Source of the DNA: Pectinophora gossypiella
Taxonomy: Eukaryota; Arthropoda; Insecta; Lepidoptera; Gelechiidae
Assembly (NCBI RefSeq): GCF_024362695.1
Contig: NC_065420.1
Span: 5,471,420 to 5,535,419, forward strand
DNA: 64,000 nucleotides
Direction: 5' to 3'
A program made the translations under genes and the position numbers. Each line of letters starts with the position of its first letter. Positions within the stretch are counted from its first letter, which is position 1. Shown one piece after another: positions 1 to 14,500 of the stretch. Below the pieces are notes generated by a model. That model searched no databases. It had not been told where the DNA came from and saw only the letters and a list, made by a program, of their open reading frames with translations.

Positions 1-429
1 AGAGGACCAGGGTCCCTGTACAAAAGCCATACCCTATACAATAGGACCACTACATGCTGTAGTAGACGTTTATGGAACTACTAAACAAGTAAAGATTGTA
101 CAGTTATATGGAGGTAAGTTAGCATTTTCTCATTATTTAGTTGTAATTTGAATAACTTAAATGTTATATAAAAATATGCATAAATGTAAATATCTGAAAA
201 AGCAAACTTTAAAACTTCTTATATATATCAAGAGTGCAATGAACTTAAAACATACCTATCTTTTTCTATAAAACTTAGATTTTTGCATTTCCACTAATAA
301 AAATAATCATTTGTTGCAGTGAAAACCCTTCAGAATGTATGCCGAGATGCAATCCTTCAATATGTCAATAATAGATCAGTTAAGTCCTTGCCTTTGCCAA
401 AATGTTTAAAAGATTTCTTACTCTCATAA
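1..429 (+). CDS. Neuralized-like protein with SOCS box, 3' end (partial)
   Basis: Two terminal exons, 1-113 (codons from base 2; donor GTAAGT) and 320-429 (acceptor TTGTTGCAG, stop TAA at 427-429). The first encodes a segment ending VVDVYGTTKQVKIVQLYG, resembling the C-terminal end of a Neuralized homology repeat. The second starts VKTLQNVCRDAILQY and ends LPLPKCLKDFLLS, which has the SOCS-box pattern: a BC box with L..xCR followed by the LPLPxxLKxxL tail. That combination is characteristic of NEURL2 (Ozz), a substrate adaptor of Elongin/Cullin E3 ubiquitin ligases; insects have one orthologue. The 5' part lies outside the window. A polyadenylation-like AATAAA occurs at 819-824. Another SOCS-box family is possible, but the preceding sequence does not look like SPSB. 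Confidence 0.72.
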
Positions 430-1598
430 ATTGTGCAGTTTGAAAGGAAACTAGGTGAAAATAGGACTAGGCAGTCCTACCTACCTACTTAAACATCTTC
501 AGTTTTCTATTTTGTGTTCAATGACTTTATATTTGGTTAATACAGCAGCTAGCAGGCCATTTTATTGTAGATTGAGGCTATGATGCGCCTCAATGGAATT
601 GACCAGTGAAGTAAAAAAATTGCATTGGACTTTTGTGAAACAGTAGGCACAAATTGCGAAGGTGAAGAAAAGAATATGGGAATATTAATGGTATATAAAA
701 TAACTGTATATTATACCAGTCTGTGGTTGTAAAAAGTAAGTGGGACTCAAAAATCTATTTTAGAAATGTAGGTTTTTGTAAACAAAACAAAAAGACAATC
801 TTGATTAGGGCAAAACATAATAAAATGCTAAATTAAAAAAATAAAATGTTGTTTTTAAATGCAAAAACTGATTGTCTATAGGCTTAAACTTTCATCTGTA
901 ATATGTACCTATAATTAAGTGTTATAAACACTTCTTAAAATAGAGTAAGATCCTTGTATAGAAAGGATTTAGATATTACTGATCTGAGTAGTTGTAACAA
1001 TTAAGAAAAGTTATAAATCCTGCAGAGCATAGAGGCTACGGCGAAATTTTTAAAATACGTAGATATAATGATAAAAAATATTCAAAATAAGAGCTCATAT
1101 AGAACAACTTGCACCTATAATCTATAAGCAGTTTTGAGCAAACTTGTATTAGAAACATATTTGATTGTTAAATGTTTTGTAGATCGTTATCCAAATTCGC
1201 AATGTAAAGGAGAATTGTTGAGTTTCTAATAAAATAGGTGCTGATTCCAGTACACACCATCTAATTTTAACACAGCCCGAAATTAATGTGTTTTCCATTA
1301 ATTTTATGCCTGTCAATTACCCGTCCCCTTCTTTTTCAGCAGATAAGAAAATGACAGGTATAACTTAAAATAAAATTAGTGTCTGCAGGAATCGGGGTCA
1401 ATGTCTTGTCTATGCGGAGGCGGCGGGTAGTGAGGGGAGGCAGATTAAATCGCGTAAAATGCCTATAGACAAAATTTCTGCACCGGTGGAGTATACAATA
1501 ATATTTGAAATAGAGTGCTTTTAGATTCGTAATGGCTCTGCCAAAGGGTGCGCTTATTTATAGTTGTTTTTTGTATTATCGCTCAATAATCCGTTTCA
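430..1598. other. 3' UTR and intergenic DNA, no gene seen
   Basis: AT-rich sequence after the NEURL2-like stop codon. The first part is probably 3' UTR, with AATAAA at 819-824. I see no coding segment with splice signals or protein similarity. Confidence 0.5.
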
Positions 1599-1835
1599 GC
1601 CGGGCTAACATGCGCCACGTGATAAAATTATCGATCAATTAAATACATTTTGTCGAAATCGATAAGATTGTTTTTTTCCCTAACATACGTGTCACGTGAT
1701 TTTGTTCGCATTTTGACAGAACGACATGATTTATTTGTGTTCACATATTAGCACAAAACGACATAATTATATCGTCAGAATCGATAAAATGATCGTTACA
1801 AAATTTTATCACGTTACACATGTTAGCCCTACTGG
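1599..1835. mobile_element. MITE-like inverted-repeat element
   Basis: The left end reads GGGCTAACATGCGCCACGTG followed by ATAAAATT. The right end, reverse-complemented, reads GGGCTAACATGTGTAACGTG followed by ATAAAATT. These 28-bp imperfect terminal inverted repeats enclose about 180 bp of non-coding DNA rich in ATCGAT-like words. No open frame; a non-autonomous DNA transposon is the simplest reading. Confidence 0.65.
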
Positions 1836-2548
1836 AACAGCACTACGTTCCGCATCCCCGTAGACAAATCTAAAAGGTCCGTCCACATTGGCGAATATGT
1901 CTGCAGTTTCTGCAACTGTTACTATTCGAATCAACATACTTATAAGTTCTTGCGCAAGAACATTAGTCATGTCATGTAGGTGCAGACAGAATTGACCGAT
2001 GCACGCGTCTTAACTCAAACTTGGGCAGCGCATGATTCGCCAATGTAAACTCGCCGTTAGTTTGGATTTTTTAAATGTCAATTCTCGTAAATATATCAAT
2101 ACTTATAGTACCTATCTACTCTGATTATTTACATGCAAGTAAATGTTGTATATATTGGTGGATCTTATGTTTTATAATCTTGTGAAATTGGCAACTGTCA
2201 ATTGATACTTTTAACTCTTTTAATTTCATTCCAGACTACCTTATTTATTATGTAGAGAATTTCATTGCGGATTGTTAAGGGTAGCTTTACTTTTGGTATT
2301 CAGATGTAAGAGGTGTGCAAACTGACTAACTGTGGCAATAGCTACTCCAGTCGCAGGAAGAGTTAGTTTGTGGATGTTTAGGTACCGAAATTTTATTTTA
2401 TTGAATAAAAATATTTTGCCTATTAGTTCCAGTATTTTATTCGGGAAGAAAAACCTTAAGTTTACTCGCTACACAGTTCACAGTATCAACTTAAACAAAA
2501 TAAAAAAAACTTAAACATCTTCTATATGTTCAAAGAACATGAAAATTA

Positions 2549-5500
2549 TTACTTCTCGAAGTCTCGCGGAAGGGGCAAAGTATAGGGTATTATAATTCCT
2601 TTATCCGCATCGAAGTCCTTATAGTCCAGCAAGTTGTCTGCTTCTATATGCTCTGACCAGTAGTCCACGAACTTTGGATTCAAAGTGCCTCTCCAGTGCT
2701 GAAAGAATAAGTACCTATATTTATATGTATTACGTCTACGTGCCTCTACCACTAGAGGGGTTTTTCGTAACTAGTCAGGTTAATTTCGGCAAGTAAGGAC
2801 TCAGTGTGTGATGGAGTATGATTCGTATTTCTTTTCAGTGGTGCGAGTGCCTAAGCTACGGACTCGATTTTCGCTCAACCACTTTTTACGAAAGAAACTC
2901 GAAACTTCGACCTAAAAATCTAGTGGAGATGGAATCAAATGACGAGTCATTTCAGTGCTAAATTTGGTGTGGTTTTAAATTGGCCGGCCTAATTCAATTA
3001 AGTACCGCGGAGCGCGCCGCCGATCTACATATCGTGTTACTTGTGAAATTGTAACCCTGTTGTATACGAGGCGCCCAACTTTTTTAGCTTAGCTTTTCGT
3101 GGCGTAGACTTCTCCGAAATGGATTACTAGCGAGGGTCTATGTACCTTTGCATAATTAATGAATTAAAACAAAAAACTAACGTTCCGCGTGTGTTCTATC
3201 CAAACTTGTAGCGTGGCGTGGTCGTATTGTCGGCACAATTCGGCCGCTCTGTTCAGAAACTTGTGGGCGCGAGTCCGCTTCCCGCGCAGAAAATTATAGT
3301 AGGCGAACATCAAGAAATATCTAAAAATAACGGCGAATTTACTGTTACATCAATTGTACTACAATAAGGTAGATTAATCTTGAGTCACGACAACTTGCGG
3401 TACTTGTATTTTGCGAAAAACAATAGATGAACTGTAGGATGTAGGTACATCCCAAGTTGTACAGTTCATCTATTGTTTTTCGCAAAATACTGAGGCCACT
3501 GGGTGATCACTGTCCTGTGGTACAACAGCTTGCTTATAAGCGCCGAGCCTCCGGTTCGAATCCCGCTACCGGACTTGCCCAATGAGTTATTAAACGTGCA
3601 GATACAGCTGACCACCTACGTTGGTCTAACAGAAAGCTTGGTGAGGTGTGGGCACATAGTTCAACTTGTAATGGATGTACCTAAGTGAGTACCCCAATTG
3701 GGATATACTCGTGAGCTTATGTTATATTTCTAATGTAGCCATTATATTACCCACCTTGGCCGGAACATAGGTACGTGTCGACATGCGTCGTTGATATGAT
3801 GAAACATGCTTTTAATGTTCTTTTCCAACATGAGTATCTTCTTTATGTTTCTATTGTCTACCTGAAAACAAAAGTAATTTCACTTTTTACCTCGTTAACT
3901 ATGGCATTAGAAAAGCATTTTTCGCGAATGAGTATGAGTTTCCTCACGATGTTTTCCTTCCCAGTGAGGATCAAGCGTGCACAATCATTAGTTTTAGAAA
4001 ATTCCGGTTTACCTCATTCACAAGCGCAATCAGAAACCCTTCCACCACCCTGACAAGTATCATGATGTTGAACTCGTGTTTCTGGAACTTCAACATTAGA
4101 ACCTGTTTTATCTTCTCTTCCCAGAGCAACGAACGCTCCCACGCACCGATTCGTATCGTCCTGCAAACGAAGTGTTTATTAGGAAGCTTCTTTTTTCGTG
4201 ATATTATCGTATTGTTGTCATTTGTCTCGGGTGGCGAATACTACTTGGCCAGACAACTGGAAGGTAAGTTGAAGGCACTCCAATAAAAAACAATGCCTGA
4301 GGGTGCTCCGGAAGGCGCAAAACTCAGGGCGTCACTCGTCTGGAGAGGATTATCTGTTAGAGATTTTTCTAGGGTAATCGAGTCGGGTAATAATTTCCGC
4401 TTAAGCATAAAGAGCTACGCAAAGTCACAAGGTATACCCTGACAGTTACTTCTTCCCTCAAACAACTTTGCCTGAGTATTGGTTGATGGCAAGCGCGAGT
4501 TACCCATGTTTACCTGAGTACTTACACGAGCCACATGCAAGCGAAGAAGTTCCAAGCGGCCTCCGGAGTCTTGGACCTCAGGATGGCGTCTCCCTTCTTG
4601 ATGTAAAACTTCTCGCAAGAGCCGAACTGTTCCACACAGTATCCCGTGTCGAGCAGGATCACTATTGAGTAGTAGTAGTACCATGTCTCCGCTGTTGATT
4701 GGTTGTATTCAGTTAATGTATTTCATATCTTATTAATACTTGTGTCCTGGCCTGGAAGTAACAATGGGGAGAACGAAAAAAAGCAGCTTCTGATCCTGGG
4801 CATGTCGTAAAAGTCGTACGACTATTCCTCTACCACTTGATGAGCACAGAGACAAGCCGGAATGGAGCTCTCTACACTCTGGACAAAGAACAAGAGATAT
4901 ATACCTGTTACTAACCTTAGACCAAAAACTCATTCATCGAGTCCTTTAAAGGGCTAGTCAAGGCGCATTTCCTTAGTTCTGTTTCCTCTTCATTTTCATA
5001 ATCTACTTATTCCTTCCTGTCATAGTATACGTAATAAATATACTCAAAGGTTGCCTGGAAGAGATTGCTACTCCGCAATAAGGCCACCTATTGCACTCTT
5101 TATATTTCTCTTTTGTATTTTTGTATTTCCTGTGAGTGCAGTAAAGTATTTTTTATGTTATATAACTTACAACTCAAGTCATAATGATCAGTCATGTAGA
5201 AGAACTCCCGCATAATCATGACCATCTCGTGGATGCGCAGGTCTGACAGCAGCAGCTTGAGCATCCACAGGACGAGCAGCTGTCCGGAGGTGATGTCTGG
5301 TAGACACGACAACATCGGGATCACCGATAGACCAAACTCTAGGCTCTCCACCTTCTTTCCGAATTCCACGCTGGAAATAAATGGCTGAATGTTTAGTATT
5401 ATTAAAAAACTACGCTGTAAGACATATAATATAGTGAATTATATTCTCCTTCACTGTGTACGTGTAGTGTAGAAGAAACATACAAAGAAAACTTATCTCT

Positions 5501-8500
5501 AACAGAGAGCTGGGGGGTTAAAATGGCCACATCGAAGCAATTCATCTAAGAAAGCAATAACCCCAATTGGTAGAACGCTTGCCTCTCACTTTGAGGTCGC
5601 AGGTTCGAATCCAGCACAGGCCTAAACCAATGAAGGAAAACATCGTGAGGAAACCCACATTCCCGAGAAATGCATTTTCGGAGGTATGTGACCTAACCTG
5701 TATTGGGCTGCTATGGTTTTCCCTGCGCGGGTTTGAAAGTCAGACAGGCAGTCGCTTCTTGAAAAAATCCTGACCTGTTAAATCTTCAGGTTAGGTAAGC
5801 CCTGTGAAAAACGGGATAATGACTTAATTAATTTACGTACTAGAACAAAAAGATGCTTGTGTACAAAGTGCAGACAGCATGAACTTCCGTGATGTCCAGT
5901 TGTCCACGTTTTCGGTGGCAGATGTCCATCACTCTTTTCTCTAGAACTACGCACCGCGAAAACTGGAAACATAGGTGTAATACCTAAAGTAATAGTAAGC
6001 AGCTTGTACATTTACTACGCGTGCATTTTTCATTGGTCCATCTTTTCGTATTAGGTAATGTTCAATATTCAATGTTGATCTCGTCTTCGTCTACTACCTA
6101 CTTATGAGCAAATCTAAAATGGCTACAGCAAAGCAATTAAAAATAATTGCGCAATTTAACCAATATCCTACATAAGACATAAGTACCTACATAAACTCAA
6201 GACATAAGTACATAAACTCACGGCTATTTCCCACCGGGGTAAGTACCTAGAGACTATGGAATTCCATTTGCTTCGATCCTGACATACTTCTCTTGCTTTC
6301 TCCACATTCATCAATCGTTTCATACACGCACGCCGGTTCAGAGTACCGAACCTACGCATACCTATCGTACTGAACCTTTTCTAAGGACATCTCCAATTTG
6401 GTCAATGTACTTCCTTCTAGGGTACAGAGTACTGCGGGGCGGAAGGCAAAATGAAAACCACTGCCCGATGTTTCCCTAAAAAGTAGCATGGAGAATGCTA
6501 CACCGACAAGAGCGTGGCTCTTAAATTACCTAGTGGTGATGATGACATAAACTCATGCTAGTTAACTTGTAACTATTGTTGACACAAAGTCCTTATATGA
6601 TATGATATGATGAACCTTATGGTGACAAGAGATCAGCCTATCGCCCGTAAAGCACAATAGTAAAACATTGGAGTTTCGTTGGATTTTATAAGGACATTCG
6701 ATATTACGACTATATGATTAAGTTATCTGTTCAAGTATCAGTCGATCCCGCTTCCTGCCCCTTCCTGAGGTGACAGGCAGCAGCGCTCATTCACTTAACG
6801 AAAACACTCACTCAAATTTCTGAATCATTCATTCATTCAGTGCTTCAACAACCGTGTTCACACACGGTGTGAATGCCGGCCGGCTAATCAAAACTCAAGA
6901 ATCGTCACAAAAGTGCACACAGCTATCTGAATCTTCATTTCTGAGAGCCCTCGTCGAACAAAGGCGGTCCCGGGGACGTAAATCTCCATTTCGTTTTTCT
7001 CACCTTCCTTCTGTTACTTGTGTCTAGGATACTTTTTCGGTCAAACAACCAACGCGACATACTTATGTTTGTTTACGTACCTACACCACTGGAGCTATCG
7101 AAGCTATCTGTACCACAACACAAACAATATCAACGGGCTTCCTATTAATATCTTGAGACCGAATGTCCAGCCCGATGATCGGATGACATTGTGAGGTATG
7201 ACAAAGCAATGGATGAGACTTGCACAGTACCGGAAAGGATGGCGTGAAAGAGAGGATGCTTGGATAAAGGAATACAGTCTTGCACGTATCCAGCAGTGGG
7301 TGGATATAAGCTGAGTAGATAGATAGAATTTCCTTTACTTCTACCTTCTGTTCCTGACGATAAATGGAGATCATATTGGCATAAGACACGCAGAGCAGTC
7401 GAAACGTGGAGTTGCACTTGGTGGAGAACTCCAGGGACCACTTCGCTGCTAGACCCGCGTTAGAGAACTCCTTTTCTTCCTGCAAGACAAATAGATTTAA
7501 TGAGGGGAAGACCAGCAAATCGGCTTTGGTCTAGGGGGAGTCGGAGGGTGTCTAGACGGCAAATCACAATAAGTTGCGGGTAAAAAATGAGTAGAAGGAA
7601 ATTCATCCGTAATAGCCCAGCCCTGGAGAACGCGTCAGTTACGGTCACGAGTACTAATATGTATACACTTTGAAACCATGTCACATTAACTTTTTTGACA
7701 AATTACACCGTAAGTCTCATTAAATGTCAAATATGATAGTGCGACAGGGTTTTAAAGTGGGTACTTACATGATATTGCTCATGCCTACATCGTAATGTCA
7801 CTGGTTCGAATCCTGGCTCCGGCTCGCAAACCACTGAATTCTACTTTATAGGTTTGAATTCACGTTTGGATCATATAATTACCAATTATGATATCACGCG
7901 GTTTCCAAGATTTGTGCCCGGGTAAGAATTACCACCACAATTTTTTACCTGGATTAAAACTAGCTTGTCTAGTGCGAGGTTTGTTCCACATCACGTTCTG
8001 ATGTGATTTTTCAAAAAGGCGCTTACTTATTGTTTTTTACTTTAACGCGTCGATACAGTGTTACTTCGGCATCATAATACCTAAATATTAGTATAAGTGA
8101 GTATTAAAGGGAAAAGAGGAAGGGGTAGACCTAGGAGAACATTTATGAAACATTTAAAAGAGAAGGTGCAGGTCGTATCAGGAGGTGAAGGTTTTGACGG
8201 GAAGAAGAGAGGAATGGCGATTACTCCACCGACAAGAGCGCAGCTCTTAAATAAAGAGAGAGAGAAGTACCTAGTAAAAATAAATAATGTCTCACTATAA
8301 ACAGTTTATGAAGTTTGATCAACGTCCAGCAGATATGATCGTAGAACTGACCACTCCAGCCTGTCTCCCTCTCAATGTATAGCCTGGGACACACGTACAT
8401 TGCCATGAGCTGATGAAAAGACGCCTTCGCGTTGCATATGGTTCTCTTGTACCTGAAAAAAGTTCAACCCTTAAACCGTTAGATCTATTTCTATTCTGGG

Positions 8501-11500
8501 CTCTCCGCTATGATGCCCAAAAGAGTTCGCTTCTTGATCGGTCGTTCACTGTTTTTCAAATTTAGAACGGGTAAGTATTTGGTGATGACAAATTCACAAC
8601 GATACGGGCTGGTATCCAAAGGTCGTCAAGACTCCTTTGCTCCAAAATCAGCTTTGTCGTCGTAAGCTACTACGTCGTATTTTGGTGGAAGTCTGCAGTC
8701 TCTGAGACAGTACCTACATGGTAGCTTCACCGTCTCCCTTCATCGGAATGTAACATTTATCAACTCCACTTGGGCAGTGCATATTTTTCCTTTCTTGTTT
8801 TTCTGTCCTTTCCTATGCGCGTGTATTCTAAACTTATTGCATTTTGACATAGGTACATATATTTATCGACATCAGGTTACCAAGAAGATATTTCGAACCA
8901 AAACCGCCTCTTTTAGAATGTTCCAAAGCCAAGAAGAAGACGATGCATACGTCTTACGTGGTAGTAGGAAAGGGGAAACGATACAGCTTCATAGCTTGCA
9001 TGAGATGCCTCCTGGCTTCGCCGTAGTCCCCGGACTCCAACATACAGGCGCCTCGTGAAGTCAGGATACGTGCAAGACGGTATTCCTTTATCCAGGCCAG
9101 TTTGCACAGCTCCTTCCCGCAGTGACTCGACGCCTGGTCCAAAAGGAAAATAAAAAGCGGCTTAACATTCTAAATTCCTGAATATTATGTGGTTCGAACC
9201 CCGGAACCGGACGTCCAATAAGTTAATAATTTATCTTAAGTGCAGTTTTCAGTAACACAATTCGCTCGAACGTTAGTAGACGGTGATACCTACGGCTCAC
9301 CAACTGTCACGTTGCGTTGGTCTAATAGAAAGCTCGGTGAGGTGTGGGTACTTAGTGCATCTTGCAATGGATGTGCCTGTGACTACCCCAATTAGGATAT
9401 AGTCGTGAATTTATATTTAACATAATTAGATCTTACAAGAAGTATACCAACATAAATAGCTACTTCAAATCAAATACACTTTATTGCACTGAATTTAATC
9501 TTAACCAACAGACATAACACATGAATACAGTACCTACAACTTGGGCGGCCTTATTGCTCTAGAGCAATTTCTAATCATAATCATTTATTTGTGTAACATA
9601 ACAATGATCTTACAATTTGTCGCTAACGTGGCAAACTGACGTATCTGAATTTTTAGGCGAATCTGATTTGTACCATTTGCAATTGTCAATAAGATACAAA
9701 TTATTTTAGCAAAAAATTGCAGATACGACTGTTTGCAAAGTCAGCCACGAATTTATATTTTGGATTTCAACATGACCAGCCAACCAGACAACTACCAGTA
9801 GTTATAGCACCACCAGCAGTAGTCCAGCAGTTGTCTGGAAGACAACTACTACCAGGAAATAAACATAATGTTAGAACACTAACCGTACATACCTAATCAT
9901 TTTCACTTTATAGATTTTCTTCTTCTGTTCATTTGGGTTAATGGGACTGAATAGAACATCTAATGTTTTATTTTTATTTTAATATTTTTTATGTGGTCCT
10001 TCTCTTCTATCGTGTGGATTGTCAGGTGGATTACCAACCCCATCAACCCTGATGTCAGGGTTATTACTGAGCCGCCATAGGCCCCTGACATGACTCATGT
10101 AACAACTACGTACTTACATCAGTAAGTAATAACCGGGACCAACGGCTTAACGTACCTTCCGAAGCATGGATCATCATACTTTTTGGACAATCAGGTCAAT
10201 CTTTTTATGTGGTTATATTGTTGCTGTGGCTTCCTCTAATACGTAATAAATACGCATTTTCTTTCATCATTTTCCAGTGGTTTTGTGCGATTTACTGAGG
10301 AAGCTTGACAATTAAAAATATATTTAGAATGGGTAAATTGTATTTACATTGACGATTTCTTCGACTTCAAACAAGAGCCGGATGGCCTGCGGTATGTTAA
10401 CGTTTAGCAAACTGAGGTCCACATACTCCAAGTAAGTCTCGAAAAGCTTTTCACATTCACCTGTAAATATCCGTTAATATAAGTATTAAAAAACTAGGTT
10501 ACGAAGTAAGTACCTAGACTTAGATAGATTGTTTTAGATTTACGCGGTTATTATCATAATTAAAACACATAATAACGGGTTCTTACCGCGTTTAAACTAG
10601 GGATATGAGACTCCCGATATTTCACTCCACTCCAATCTCATCAGTCATCCCGTTTTGGGCCGATACTATTTAGTTTGCCATCGACACGATAAGAAGGAGA
10701 GTCATCCCGTGATCATGGCACTTGCAACAGTGTCGAAATATCAGGAGTCTCATATCCATGATTTAAACGCGATAAGAACCCGTTATTATGTGTTTTAATT
10801 ACTTCGTAATACAGCTAAATATACATATATAAAAAATAGGATTCTAATGCCTGGAAATTACGCCTATATTTCACCTACACATTTTAATATAGGTACATTT
10901 CATAAACAACCTATATCCGTCCCACTGCTGGGCACAGCGCCATTATTATTACGTACCTAATTAGGTACCAACAATGTCATCTCTAAGATCTATTTTATTA
11001 ATTAAAACGTACTTAAATAGAATTTAGTTTTAAATAAATAAATGACTATTATTATTTTATGGAAAGTTCCGGATCTGGTTGGGAATAAGCTTGATAGGTA
11101 CACACAAAGGCGAGAAAAGGCGGGTGTTTGCGGCTTAATACAAAATCCCGCACAGAATCTATGTAAATGTATTAAAGAATACTTACCAACAGCTCGGCAA
11201 TGGTCAATAACTTGGTTATAAACTGTAAGCAGGATAGGCAGACATTCACAGTTCTCCAGCTCCAAAGAAGAATACGACCTTACGCGTTTAGTTTTACGGT
11301 ACATTTTCGCTGAACGACTCAGGCGACGTTTTTCAGCTGTAAAAGGTCAAAATATTAGTGTAAGTACATTATTGCGTATGGCAAACATGTATCCTGCGTG
11401 GATAATATTAGTTTAGATTATTGTCTATTCTTGTGTCTCCCGGTGTCCCTCTGTAGGCTCTGCACGGCAACTGCGCCGAGTGCAGCGCGAATTATATCGA

Positions 11501-14500
11501 GGCCTTCGATCAATAGCCGTTTTACGTCCATCTACGTAGATTTTATTAGTCATTCGTATCGTTTATTGGTCCAAGCGCTCGATATTATTCGCGCCGCGCG
11601 CGGCGCGGTTGTCATGCAGATCCGGCTGAACGAGCTCGTCGGGACGCGGGATTTTGTTTGCGGTTTTATACCCTGAGCTAACAGACTTGAGCTCCTCGTT
11701 GTTTGAAATGTGTTAATAAGCAAACAAAATGCTTAGGTACCGGCATGTATCGGCCTACTTAATCGCAGTGTTACAGGCTGTGCTCGGTAACCGCCCCCGC
11801 GCGGCGCGAATTATATCGAAGGATTCGACCTGAATGCTATCTACGTGGATAGACGTCCGCATATTGGTCAAAACCCTCGATATAATTCAAGTCGCGCGCG
11901 GCGTGCTTGCCGTGCCGCGAAGGAAGATCCACTTACCTTCAGCTTCATAATCGTCACAATTGGCCAAGTCATCGCTGTTAGGAATCTGCAAAAGATCCTA
12001 CTAATGTTATCTATACTTAAATGTGAAAGATTTGTCTTTTTATGGATGTTTGTTTTTCACGCAAAAACGATTGAACTTTTACAGTTATTTAACTTATCAA
12101 GTAAGATCATAGGTAGGTATTCTGATAATAAGCAGACTCCAAACGTTTGGAGTCAGGGCGTTAGGGTGTACAGACAGGCATACCTGTTTAATAAGGTACT
12201 TAACGTGGATCTTACCTACTTCTGTTTTTGTCTGCATATGATACTGTAACTAGGGTATGCCAACCTACTCATCATCTCCCTAGCAATATCCCATTTTTCA
12301 CAGGATCCATTTATCTGACCTGAAGATTTGACAGGTCTGGTTTTTTACAGAAGCGACTGCCTGTCTGATCTACTATCACTCTCTTTATAGTACATATGTT
12401 CGTGCGATATAGTTTATTATTATTATACATTTATAAACATTGAAGTCATATCTACCGATGTAATCCCAGCATACAGATTCTCACTGGTCATCCTGGTTTC
12501 GGCACTAAGCGCGGAGATTTGTTGACGCACGCGCTTCAACTGTTTGCTCTCACGAACTAGGCCCTGGGAAGTTAAAAAAGCCACGTCCACGCCACGTCGA
12601 CGATGCAAAAAGCTTTATTGTAATTTGACATTTGCGCATTAGAGAGAATGAATGAAAGTAGACTTACGAAAGAGATTTATGATGCAGGTGTAAGTGGTAG
12701 AGTTGTAAGGGGAAGGCAAAGGAGTAGGGGGAGGAGGACGGGGGGGCGGGGGGGGGGGGGGGTGTTGTAAATAAATAAGTAATTATTATTAAGGTCTAGG
12801 CGGACATACCAAAAAAAGGGGGTTAAAAAGCTACATCGAAGCAATTCATCTAAAAAGGCAATATGGTTATTTGACATATGATTGCATTGCGCACTTACTT
12901 TTACATGCGCTAATGTCAAATTGCAATATTCCTTTTTTAGATGTATTTCTTCGATGTTTTAAAGAAAGGCCAGGTTAAGAGTATTCTAAACCGTCGAGCG
13001 TGCATGAAGTCTTTATTGTGGAAGAAGCGAATATGGTGTGTCAAGTGGAATCCCGTGGTCTTTGCCTACCATACCAGGAAATAGGCGAGATCTTATGTGT
13101 GTATGTAAACATAGTTACATCATCACAGCGCACTCCAAACAGCTTGGTGAAGCAGCCGGCGCCACACGAGGTACAACGACGCGTGTATCGCTCCAGGTAC
13201 AGCAACGCGCGCGCATGCATCTCGCGCTGTTTCCGACAAAATAATAATAATCAAGCCAATCAATGAACCAATGAAAAACAAAAGCAAAAAGCCAACGATG
13301 ATGTGCGAAGAAAGGAGTCTTTTATTAGCAATTTTTATGGTAAGCAGCCTGAACCAAACTCTAGGTACTTGGTTTAGACTCGAATTTGGCTGGTCCCATA
13401 TAAATATTTAGTTTGAAAAAATGGGACTGTTCCGTGTGTTCGTCATTTCGAATTCGAGCGAGACGAATTCGCTCGAAAACGCGTTCAAAGTGCGAACGAT
13501 CATACTTTTATTGATAAACTGTTAAAAGTGTCTAATAATAGTAAGTAGGTACTTACTTACCTAATTGCACCTTTTTTACCTTTTGGTTCTCCGTCAATAA
13601 CTCGTAAGTGGTTGTTCTGAACAGTGAATGTCTAAACTTCATGTACCCACAGAAGGAATACATCGGGAGATCTCTGCAATGGGCTGAAAATAATAAAGGT
13701 CATATCACATAAAAAGCTCTCGCCACAATAAAGATCAATTCTGAGGGAGTATCGCAAGCGATCCGATAGCGGGGCGGGAATCCGGAGTTTACTTATGAAA
13801 CTATCCTTCCGGGTGTGGGTTGCTATGGCAACAAGAGTATACAAAGTTTATTAACATTTCTATCTCCGGAACGCTTCTTCTAAGTCCATCCATTGTGATG
13901 TAGCTGTTGGTCTACAGGGGAAGGCAAATCAGACCAAGGCCAAAACAGAAATTTCAGAGAAAAATAAAAAAGTCTCACGCGGCGCCCTGGTGCCCAAGCA
14001 GCAGCAATACGGCGGCTTGACGACCGGCATCGTTGTGGGCGCAGGGTGGATGAGCACCATCGACGTGTCGCGCGTGAAGTCTCCACCCTCGCACTCCAGG
14101 ACTCGGATCTCGAATAACTTCGCTACGGCTGTCAGAAATTGTAAAGCCCTTGTCAGCTTGCCACATTGTCGGTGTGAATTATTGTAATGCGCTACGCCTA
14201 CAGTGTGACATCTCTCCTGCATTACATTATATATCAAAACTAATAATATCTAGAGCCTCGCTAGCGCGACGGATGTCGCGCTAGTGCCTCGTCACGTTGT
14301 TAGTGTGGAGAGAACTTATTAATTTAGGTATCTATAATAATAAAAATTGCTCATAAGATAAGACTAGACGAAATAGGAGTGCTCAGGTTAGAACTTCCAA
14401 CACGATGGACCATTATAGTCAGCGCAGCGATGGGTTGGTCGCTTGCTATCATAGGTACGCGGTTCATTATATTTGTTACAGAAAATATAAGGACGATTTT

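Noticed and set aside
8097..8300. A host gene for the basic GRGRPRR protein
   Set aside because: The motif is the C-terminus of lepidopteran non-LTR retrotransposon proteins and is followed by a known interspersed tail.
13840..13978. Read-through of cyclase exon 20 and a following acceptor at CTGTAG
   Set aside because: Either frame soon hits a stop. Using the donor at 13978 and acceptor before 13683 gives a phase-correct join with clear family similarity.
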